DNA from: Pempheris klunzingeri
Taxonomy: Eukaryota > Chordata > Actinopteri > Acropomatiformes > Pempheridae
Assembly: GCF_042242105.1 (NCBI RefSeq)
Contig: NC_092027.1
Coordinates: forward strand, 9,769,721-9,833,720
DNA length: 64,000 bases
Direction of reading: 5' to 3'
The notes below the pieces were generated by a model. It saw only the letters and a list, made by a program, of their open reading frames with translations, did no database searches and was not told where the DNA came from. The translations under genes were made by a program, and so were the position numbers. Below, piece after piece: positions 54,400 to 64,000 of this stretch. Every line of letters begins with the position of its first letter. Position 1 is the first letter of the stretch.

Positions 54400-57300
54400 C
54401 ATGCTTTTGCTTAAACAACTTGGATGGGTCAACTTTCAAATTGTTGTCTTATGATTATTCTTCTGAGGTAGATTTGACTTTTCAATTTTATGAACAAAAC
54501 CTAGATGAAAACTTTATAAAACTGGCCACAAAGTTCTTATTTTAATTCCCCCTCTAAGCCCCTGTCGAAGTGCAGCTCTCAGATAACTGAAAAAACACAA
54601 CATATGGGAAAGTTTTAGCGGCAGCAGTTAAGAAAGTAATAAGTATTTGGTGAAACACATTTTAACAGTTATAGTTTCCTTCCAACACTCATGATTAATG
54701 ACTTTGACTTCACGGCCTAAAATGGCCATAAATCATGTGATCGATCACTTTATCCAGTCATTTTAAGGTGGATCATAGTGAAAGTGAAATCAAGATAATA
54801 TAGCACGTGGCATTCGGTGCCCCTCCAGACTCCAGGCTGAATCAGACTAAATTAGGGGGATAACTAACAATTATTTTATTATTCTTCTCAAGAAGACCTC
54901 CTATTCTCAGGTTGTTTGTGTAATATCTGTGTGATTATATTTCATTATTCTATCTCAGTTAATCTTTTTGTCTGAAAAATGTCAGACAATTGTGAAAAAT
55001 GGCCATCACTATTTCCCAGAACCCATTTGTCATAACATTAGTCAAAAGACTTTAAAGTTACATTGATATACAAAAAAAAGAAAAAAGAAAAGCAACAATC
55101 GTTAGGCTAAATCTGTGATGATGGAGCCAGCAAATGTACTCAACTAACTCAAATGAATAATTGCTTATCAAAATGGTTGCAGATTAATTTTCTGTTCATC
55201 GACTACTGGATTCGTGAGCAAATTGTTTCAGCTGTGATCTGAATCAAAACTAGATTTTGGAGCTAAAGCAGTATTAATGATGTGGTGATTATTCTGAGGG
55301 AGGCTCTTCTGACAGAGGCAGGAGGTCGGACAGATAATCTGCATATTTTGTCAAAGTTCATGATTCACCTCCAGCAATGACCCAAACTGAACCAGTCGTT
55401 TAATCACCAATGCCATGGGAAGCCTGATTTCTCCAATAAACATTAAACCAATTTCTTTGTCTTAAAACTTTTATTGCGTTTTAGTTAGTAGAAGATACTA
55501 CCAACAAATTAATTATGATGTATTATCAGATCCTCAGCAATGCTCATCCAGAGTAGCTCTCATCACCACGCCCCATTTTGGGGGAAAGCAATGTCCCACA
55601 AAGACAGTAAACACACATAAACAAGCCAATTTAAATCAATAACTTTATGCCAAAGAGATGCTGTGGAGTTGGTTGCACCAGGATTTAATCTCACATCACT
55701 GATCTCCAATTTGTTCCCCTGACAAACAACTCCTGAAAAAGATCCTGATCCTGGTTTTTAATGGCTCCAAGCTACACGCTAATGCTTTATGCTCATCTAC
55801 CAGTGTGTGAAATTAGTCACCTGCGTTTCCTGACCCTGTACCAGCTTAGCTTATTTAAGGGGCACAAAGCCAAACCAATTTTACTTGCATGAATTTAACA
55901 TTAACAACTGTAGACTAATGTTACTAACACAGATGCTTTCAGTCACAGCACATGCAGGGCAGGACAGTAGCAGAGAGACTGTGAGCGCTTGTCCTCTGCT
56001 GAATCAAGGAAGCTCATAATTGCATAAAAATTCATATGTGAAAGATTAGCCTGTAGTTGGACCCATGTGCTTTATTGGCTGCTAACAGTTAACTCCTAAC
56101 TGGAGCTCAGGCTACACTGACCGGGCTAATGTAAGCTAACCTTAACTTAAAGGCTATAAGGTAACGAGCACAGTGCTAATGCTAGTTAGCATACTGTTAG
56201 TAGAGCAGGACTGAAAAGTAAAATATATCAACGGTAATTTTCTAAACTGGAGACTCATTAAGGTAGAAACAGGTGTCGGTAGGACACCTCTGACCACTGA
56301 GTGGAGTGACTGACCTTAATACACCAGACTGATGCTGGAGAATGAAGGGACGTGACTGAAAGTGGATCAAATTAACCTTTTCTGTACATCTTCCACTTTC
56401 TAGGTCAAGCAGAGTGGGTGTATATTTGCCTTAATGTCATTCATAAAGTAATTTAATTCAGGTGGTTTTTCTATTGAAGTTGTTTTGTACCATTTAAGTC
56501 GTATTGCAAGCCGTGCTGATCTACTATAGGTTAAGCAAAGACAATATAGATAATTAGAATTAGCTCTACCTTTACCAGCTGCAGCATTAAACTGATGCTT
56601 AAATATTAGTGTATCAGTATATTTGCATTGGCCATTCTGCACGAGTTCTTTTACTTTTGATGCTAATTGTTTACTTATTTTTTTATTTATATTCATGGCC
56701 TACCCTGTAGTACTGCTACCTTTAGGTACCCCTCTGAATGTCAGACAGTGTCTATGGTAACCAGTGGCATTGTGTTGCTATAGAAACAACTGTACTCACG
56801 GTGAAGCCAGATGTAGTTAGCATCTCTTGATTAACTAGCAATTAGCTAGCTTGACTGTGAAACCGCGAACGGACAAGTGGGGAAAAAAACGGTGATCAGA
56901 AGCTAATGAAACTAAAGAAGTTAGCTTTCCTTACACACATAAGGAAATGCAGCTTCACCAGGTTGAAGTTAGCTACAGAAACAACACGAGAGTAGTCACG
57001 TTTTACTATTAATATTGTTTTAATATTAGCTAGCTAACATTGCTTCACTTTTTTAAGACTACTTCCGGGTACTCAGCAGCTACGGAAGGTGAATTTCTGG
57101 ACGTTTGGTGACAAAAAGTGTCTGAAAATAGGAACTTTTGAGACAGAGCTGAGCTGAAAAGGGGAGACATGAATCCAAGTAGAAGCAGAGGACTGGAGTC
57201 AGACTATTTGTATATGAGACAATTGGACACTGGATAATAATAATATCAGTGGACTAACCTGTGGTGGAAACATGGCGTGCTTGTGACTGACGTAACTTCT

Positions 57301-58400
57301 GAGTCTGGTAAGAGGAGCAAACACAGATCTGTGGCTTTCCTGATTGCACAATGGCCTCTATGAACTAATACAAGGCCACTATGCAGTGTGGATGTGATTA
57401 TGTTGTTCGTGATGAGGTCCACAAACAGATGCCCAGCACCATGGACAGGAGCAGCAGGCTGTGTAACCTGTGATATGTGTTTTTATGCAGCCTGTGCAGA
57501 GGTCTGATTGTTGCTTGTTGATGTGCACCTCGTAAAATTAGTCTGTTTTTGTGGTTGTTTTTCACACTGCTTCATACTTTTATCTGAGCTTTCTAATACA
57601 GTAGGAAGATGATTCGGAAATACAGCACCTGCAGTCATGTATCTGTATCAAGTTTTAGTGTTGTTTAATCTTGATCATTATGGATTAATTTAACTTAATT
57701 TTCCATTGATTTGACTAACTGACTAATGATTTTAGTTATAATTTTGATTGGATGATAAATCTGATATCTATGCGACATCCGTAGTTGCAATAATTGGCTG
57801 CTTCCAGTTTTATCATATTCAACATTTTTAAATTCTAGTACTCACAAACATAAATAAATGATTCAAGGTTTCTCCACTAGAGTTATATCCCTTTCAATGT
57901 GGAAAAGACATTTAGTCCTTAATGACAATATGACTGAACGGTTTAACATTTAATGAGATATTAAAAACCTAATTAACAGGAATTTTATACTTTATTTTCT
58001 ATGTGAATCCTGGCGGGCCTACTAGGGACAAGGAATTATTTGCGTGCCAGTTAAGTTGGGCTGCTCTGGGTCAAACTCCAGGACTGTTTTTATCTTCCGG
58101 TTTGTCACTTATAAAGTTAGCATTGCAAGAAGATGATGCTTTCTTCTATTTTCCAGTCTCCAGTTCCTTTCCTGCCTTCTCATGGTTCCTTTCATCCTTC
58201 AACAAATGCCCATCAACATGTCTGCTCCTCACAGGTTGTTGTTATACCTTACGTGTCTTGCAGGCTTCGCACATTTATTCAATGTCCTTCCGACAGACAT
58301 CTAACACATTCTGTTTGTATTAATATGCATGGACAGTTACACTCCAACACTTTAAACTCAGCAAGCGCACTCACACACATATTTTTGTAAGGAAATGCGG
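54400..58400. other. gene-poor stretch, no recognisable gene
   Basis: AT-rich sequence with scattered repeat fragments. A 98-codon minus-strand frame (56400-56696) has no motif that I recognise. Around 57058-57110 a ACTTCCGGGTACTC word (ETS-like) and a few CpGs could mark a weak promoter. Nothing else supports a gene. Confidence 0.45.
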
Positions 58401-58421
58401 CTTCACCAGGTTGTGTTTTTC

Positions 58422-58800
58422 TTTCCTCATCCATCTCCTCCTCCTCCTCCTCTCTGTGTCTGCTCTCACTTGTCTCGCTTTCTCCATCTTTCTCCTACCC
58501 TGCCATCCTCATCTTCCTCCTCTGTTCCCCTGCGTCACTCTCTCAATACTGATGTATGATGCAATGAAACAAAACGTGACAGTCAACTTTTTTCCTCTTA
58601 CTCTGTTCCCCTTAGACCTGTCTCTCCCTTTCTTCATTCCTCTCTCTCCTTCTTTATTACCTTTTTTCTTCATCTCCTTCTCTTTTTGCTCTCCGTTTTC
58701 TGTCTCCCCTTCCTCCCTCTTTCCCCTTTTCCCCTCATCTCTCTTCTTCTTGCTGCCTCTCATCTTGCTCCTCCTTTCCCTCTCCAGAGTCCTCTTCTTT
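58422..58800 (+). repeat. 380-nt CT-rich tract
   Basis: CTCCTCCTC and TTTCTTC words fill the tract. The 202-codon frame across it and the CA array behind it is an artefact. Confidence 0.7.
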
Positions 58801-58848
58801 CCGTCTGTTTCATTAACAAGATTTATCTTCTCTAGTAATTACAGTACA

Positions 58849-58873
58849 CACACACACACACAGGCACGTGCAT

Positions 58874-58926
<53 letters not shown>

Positions 58927-58955
58927 CACGCACACAGACAGACGCACACACACAC
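58849..58955. repeat. (CA)n microsatellite cluster
   Basis: Three neighbouring CA arrays, the longest at 58875-58920, are separated by GCACGTGCATG and GAAAGACACG spacers. Confidence 0.85.
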
Positions 58956-59659
58956 ACTGTATGTAGTTATACATCCCTGTGCTGCAGTACCACTTTTCTA
59001 CCAGTCAGGGTCACTGTGACACTGTGACGAAAAGAGCAAGGGAGGGGGGAGGATGACTTAGACTGGATTGGAAGAGGTGTGTGTGAGTGTTTGTGTCAAG
59101 GAAGGCCATTAAATGCATGTATATGTATATTTGTGTGTATAAGTGTGTGTTTCCATGACACTGCTAGACTGCAAACTTGCATCAGGTTGGCACCGTGACG
59201 CGATCACACAAACACAATTTGAAATGAACACCATCCACACTGAATAAATTGCATTCTGCTGGTAACCTCTGCCTTTATTTTCCAGTTAATTTTAATTTGA
59301 ATCCATAATACACACTCATAGTGCCTTAATGCCCTCCTGAAGGCCACACATCTGCCTGTGTATGTGTTTGTATGCGTGTCTAGATAAAAATCATCAAGGT
59401 TCCCAATATTCTTATTGCGTGCAAGTACTTTAGATTCAGAAACAAGAGGCTTTATGACTGCAAATATTTGCACAGCTAGATGAGCTGGATGAGGCGTTAA
59501 TGGAGGCACTTTTCAAAAGTTCAACATTTATTTGTCTTTCGGTCTGTTAGCCCACAGGCCTTACGCTCCCTGATATCATAATCCCTCTAAAGTAATGGGC
59601 CCCGCTACTGACAGAGCCTGATTGATGCCAGTTTCCCCTTCATGCGGAGCTAGCTAGCT

Positions 59660-59722
59660 AGTTGACATTGACAGAGTGACTGACAGAGAGGTTGACAGAG
59701 TGACAAAAGCAGAGTGACTGGC
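59660..59722 (+). repeat. short TGACAGAG minisatellite
   Basis: Five to six imperfect copies of TGACAGAG/TGACTGACAGAG. Confidence 0.6.
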
Positions 59723-60199
59723 GTGCATCATCGCAGCGTTTCTGACTGACACAAAGACTCAGTGGATGATGTTTTTTTTAATACAATTCTAGCCCCAAAA
59801 TTATTACAAAAGAAGTGTATTATTTTATTATTTTACAAAGTTTAAATGTGAAAGCCTGCCCTTTAGATGGTTGAAATAAGCAGTGTATTTTTTCTTGCTG
59901 TGAACCTATAAGAGACTTTTAGAACATTAAACAACTTTAATACACTAGTCTGTGTATATGATGTTGTAGAAAAAATATATATTATCAGTTGAAAATGAGT
60001 AGTTTATGTGTTATTTTTTCAGTATCTGATTATGTACTGGTCTTCCTAACAATGAGCATAACTTCAATGTTGTACGGTTTTAGGCTTGTGGTCACATACA
60101 TGCAGTTAGGGGTGATTTGTAATTAAATGATTCGCAATATGTGTTCAGTCTAATTTTAAAACGCATGTGTTTTCTCTTCTGCTTGACTCTGTCTCAGTC

Positions 60200-60660
60200 C
60201 TAGTATAAGGGAATATTTGAACTACAGTCAGGTTTCAGAAAATCCCATTTCACTGAAACCTGCTTTTTATATTTCAACAGCATCAGAAAAGAGGTTGATG
60301 CAGGAAATGTCTGTGCAATGATCATGTTAGACCCTCAAAAGGCCTTTGATACTGTAGATCATGGTATCCTGCTGTTAAAGCTAAAGGTCATGTGGTTTAG
60401 CAAGTTGGCTATTGAACTGGTCAGTTCTTACACAGATAGTGGAGGTCAGAGGGATGTTTTCCAAAGCTTTTACTATCAGATATAGGGGTCCCGCAAGGAA
60501 GTGTGCTAGGGTCACTGTTTTTTATGACTTGAAGGATATAACCTTTTTCTCTATGCAGATGTTTCGGCTGTTCTCATGTCTCATAAAGATTTAGCAGTTG
60601 TGAAAAAGTCTTTGAGTGACGTTGCTGTCTGTATCTCCTAAAGAATTTTTTTTTCTTCCT
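60200..60660 (+). mobile_element. LINE reverse-transcriptase core fragment, inactive
   Basis: Translation gives LQSGFRKSHFTETC, then GNVCAMIMLDPQKAFDTVDH followed by GILLLKLK, the active-site A motif with its Asp. After frame breaks come GVPQGSVLG (motif B) and FLYADVSAVL, where the catalytic YADD is changed to YADV. Several stop codons. Non-LTR retrotransposon relic. Confidence 0.8.
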
Positions 60661-62061
60661 TTTTTTACCAATCTATGAGCGTTTTCCAAACCAGCATGTG
60701 CTTGCTTCCTCCTGCGTGCTTCAAACAGTGGCATAGACTAACAGATGGCTGGTCCACACACACACACACACACACTGATCACAGCAGAGTTGGGCTGTTT
60801 TGGGTATGCAAATATGGACGCGTCTTAAAAAAAAAAAACATGTTGCATTTCACTGTGTTTTTACAATGTAACTCAGTCTTTGTCAATGAGTTGTACTGTT
60901 TAGTTTTTGTCTGGAAGAGTTTCATTTGTAGTTACTTGTTTAAACAGTATTTGGTGTACACAGTTTCATCAATGCATTGACTAAGTATGTAAAATGTACA
61001 AGAACACATGTTTAAGAAATGTGTCATACTTTTCTATCTTGTGTTTTCTGGTTTGATTTTTGGTCCACAGTTCAGGGCAACTACAATACTATGTTAATAA
61101 TTGATCCACTCAAGATGATTTAGTAAAAGTTATCTGTATGACTTTCCGAACAATGACACAGCATTGACATCTATATGCTATGTAAAGATATAGTGAGGTA
61201 ATGGTGACCTGAGCAGAGAATGAAGTTGGACGTAATCAGACAGCCGCGAATGCATGTTGGTGCATGTGAATCCACGAATCGTTCAGTCAGTTCCCGTAAT
61301 ACTCAAAAACCTGACCAAAGCACGAGTCAGAGCTGGAAGGTGGAAGATGCACATTTTGTCTGAGATGCTGAGTTATTGTATAGAGAACCTTAGTGTCCTG
61401 ATATTGTTTTAAGATTTTTCAATGTTGGTGCTGCTTTGATACCTGAGTTTGGTTGCAATTCCAAAACAATACTTTAATATGTCTTAACCCCTTTAACTTT
61501 TACAGATGAAGACGAGACAATCTGCTCAGTACATCAGTGGGTGGGCAGAATTTAGCCTGTATAAAATATAGTTGAAAGTTAGAGAAGTTTCTTGATTTAG
61601 ATCAGGTTATGCATCAGAATGCCAGCAGTGCACACATGCATGCAGGAACGCACCCATACGCACATGCACACATGCAGCAGAGAGAGTAGGCAGAGACACA
61701 CATTCATATATGCAACGTGGAAATGCAGTAATAATGACAAGCTCTATAGAGGCGTGTAAATGTTATTTGAGTTCACTTCGTATGCGTTCCTACTTTTATG
61801 TGTGTGTGTACATAGTTTTGTGTGTTGTGTCCGTTATTGTGTGTTTGTGAGTGTGCAATGATGTGTGTCGTGTACTCAAGCCAGGAGTGTATTGTTGTCA
61901 CCCTAGGCCCTCTAACATTTACGCTTTCCACACTAACGCACACACACACATGCATATAAGCACACACAGTAGTAGCAGATGTCTACCTTGTCAAGAGAGC
62001 AAACCAAGAAGTGTGCCTATGTGGATCTGTGCGCATGTGTGTGCGTGAGTGGTCTGTGTGT

Positions 62062-62245
62062 GCGTGAGTGGTCTGTGTGTGTGTGTGTGTGTGTGTGGTT
62101 GAGCACAAGCACAGGTGTGTGTCGGTTGATAAAGTTTATCAGCTCAGGGCACGTTGCTGCCAGCAACCAGTGTTGTGAAGGGAAAAGGCCACGCAGACAA
62201 AATGTGTTTATGTGTGTGTGTGAGCCAGCACGTGTGTGTGTGTGT

Positions 62246-62281
<36 letters not shown>
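62062..62281. repeat. (TG)n microsatellites, two arrays
   Basis: Arrays at about 62064-62097 and 62231-62281, the second with one TA interruption. A short direct repeat GTGCGTGAGTGGTCTGTGTG precedes the first. Confidence 0.85.
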
Positions 62282-62283
<2 letters not shown>

Positions 62284-62834
62284 GTCCTTGGGGAGGAAGA
62301 TGGCAAACACAAGCACTGCTGATGACCCTCTCCTCATCTCAGAAAGACACGCATATACGCACGCACACATGCACACACAGCAAATGATTTAAATCCATTT
62401 TGAAGAGGAAAAGCTATCAGCATATTTATAAGTTGATATTTCAAACACACCAATGACTGCAGAGCCCAAAACATTACTTTTTTGTGAGTGAAGGCATTGA
62501 AATAGATCTCCATGAAGAGGCTGAGCTGAGCAATTTCCACACACAACAACAGGATACACACTAACATACACACTGCTCCGAGATTCTTGTCTAAGCCAAA
62601 TTTTCAGAATGTCTGCAAACCAAATCCAAACATCTTGTTTTGTAACTCCGGGGCTAATATGCAATACAAACGGGCATTAAACTAACACAGATAGTCCAAA
62701 TAAAGTATCACCCCAGCATTTGACTTGTTAGTTTAGCTTCAGTAGCCTGAACGGCAGAGAAATCCTCAGTGGCTAAAACCTTTGGACTTGCTTGTAAAAT
62801 TTGTGGAGAATGCTAGTGAGTGACATCCTTTGCC

Positions 62835-62905
62835 CTTCCAGTTCCTTCTGAAGTGCCTCTGGGCCAGGCACTTGACCCCTCAGTGCTGCAATTGGTCAGA
62901 GGCTG
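62835..62905 (+). repeat. SINE body fragment
   Basis: AAGTGCCTCTGGGCCAGGCA followed by CTTGACCCCTCAGTGCTG resembles the GTCCTTGAGCAAGGCACTTAA body segment of fish tRNA-derived SINEs. No tRNA-like head is left nearby. Confidence 0.45.
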
Positions 62906-64000
62906 AAAAAGCATGACTTAGCTCCCAGCTAAGGGTCACCGTAAACCTCTGAAACTGCTCATTCACTTAGAAAAAGAATGTTTTGGTCAACTAACCCAGT
63001 TTGTATTGATGCGATGCATGCTTTAACCGCTCTAGTTAAATATTCATACCCTTTCTCTGCACAATCGAATCAATACTGACTGTTTTGAAGGTGGGATTTC
63101 TATGCAGAGCTGTAACTCTATGCAGTCATCTCAGTGGTTTTAAACTAACTCTTACTTGATTTGTTGTGGTAGCTTTATTGTGCACGAGAGTGTTCAGGTA
63201 AGACTCAACGTGTTTTGGGGTATTTTGGGTTATATTGTAGCGCTTTAACAGAAGTCATGGTGACACCTCAACCACACATGTAACCATTAGTCAACCCTGT
63301 TGTGCCTGGTTAAACTTTTTCTCAGTTTTGTCAACCCACCCAGTCATTCATTCATACCTTTACCCAACCTTCTACATCTAGAGCTAAACAATTAGCTGGC
63401 TATTGATAATCTTACTAATGATAAATTATAAAATAATATGACAATGTATAATAATAATTTTGCTAGAGATGGCCCCATTAAGCAATTTGGTTATTGGCCA
63501 TGGCGTGACTGTTCCACATTAAATTCAGTGTCTTAATCAACGTCATTATAAAATTCAACCAAAATCAGTGTTTCCTCTATCAGTTTAATACACTGAGTCA
63601 CGGTGGGCTGCTGAATTTTAGTGCCACAGCAACCTCTGGACTCTTGTGACGTTACCCAAAGATGGCCCTAATGAGTTACAGATTACAGACGAGTTAGAGG
63701 GTGGATTTTAGGTCTGGATTTTAAAATTTTGGAAAAAGAGAACCCTGATATCACATCAGTATCTGGTATCAGCAGATTTGCTGAGTTGAAATATCAGAAT
63801 TGGTATCAGGAGAGAAAAAATTGGATTGTTGCATCCCAGATAATAAACTGAGTATTTTGGGGTTTGGGATTGTTGGTTGGACAAAACAAACAGTATGAAT
63901 AAATGTCCTATTGGGGATTATTTTCATTATTGTCTGCTCTATTGTCGATAGTCACAGCCCCACATTAATTGCCTCATCCTTCCTCTGATTTACTTCCTTT

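Larger units (their letters stand above)
60990..64000. other. gene-poor right end
   Basis: Apart from the TG arrays and the SINE fragment listed, I see no gene, RNA or structured repeat. Composition is ordinary and AT-rich. Confidence 0.45.

Noticed and set aside
56400..56696. 98-codon minus-strand frame with Lys-rich start
   Set aside because: Considered as a LINE or single-exon gene fragment, but I could not place any motif; left as unsupported.
58411..59019. 202-codon open frame on the plus strand
   Set aside because: It runs through a CT-rich tract and a CA array, so the Leu/Ser/Phe and Thr/His composition comes from low complexity. No domain or splice context.
40030..64000. TERT or SLC6A-family exons expected next to clptm1l from human gene order
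   Set aside because: I looked for their motifs in both strands' frames and saw none, so I do not call them.

Overview
The window is vertebrate nuclear DNA, almost certainly from a ray-finned (teleost, probably percomorph) fish. Genes are split into many short exons with GT-AG introns. The introns are full of CA/TG microsatellites, long CT-rich tracts, tRNA-derived SINEs, small hairpin DNA transposons and decayed LINEs of types common in fish. I found no bacterial, plasmid or phage features and no CRISPR array.

Left part (1-26 kb, + strand): the C-terminal two thirds of ptk2, focal adhesion kinase. Exon by exon it runs from the FERM-kinase linker through the Y397 autophosphorylation exon, the whole kinase domain, the proline-rich linker and the FAT domain to a stop at 24357-24359. 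Besides the constitutive exons, three tiny in-frame exons match the neuronal FAK splice inserts: a 6-residue exon before Y397, a 7-residue exon after it, and a 9-nt exon encoding Pro-Trp-Arg before the FAT domain. A fourth, larger candidate cassette exon lies at 2223-2309.

Middle (26-31 kb): the ptk2 3' UTR is followed by an L2-type LINE remnant, a tRNA-Val(CAC) gene and rplp1 (ribosomal stalk protein P1, minus strand, four coding exons, promoter with CRE and TATA motifs).

31.7-41.5 kb (minus strand): clptm1l (CRR9), an ER multipass membrane protein, complete in 17 coding exons with a 2-kb 3' UTR. Its introns hold a 281-bp piggyBac-like MITE and a 103-bp TG repeat, and several of its splice donors run straight into CA/TG microsatellites. 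A CpG-containing region with ETS-like motifs near 41.2-41.5 kb is a possible promoter.

Right part (41.9-64 kb): no protein-coding gene that I can recognise. It holds an intact tRNA-His(GTG) and, about 0.6 kb away, a copy that has lost its anticodon arm. It also holds LINE fragments at 43.6, 48.6 and 60.2 kb, an RPL27 retropseudogene at 51.2 kb, hundreds of bases of CT-rich sequence and many CA repeats. It may be intergenic, or introns of a gene whose exons lie outside the window.

The three protein genes share no pathway: FAK is integrin signalling, P1 is translation, CLPTM1L is ER lipid handling. From memory their human counterparts lie on three different chromosomes, so the arrangement reflects fish chromosome history rather than function. 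Exon limits come from splice consensus, phase agreement and remembered vertebrate protein sequences; no search was run.
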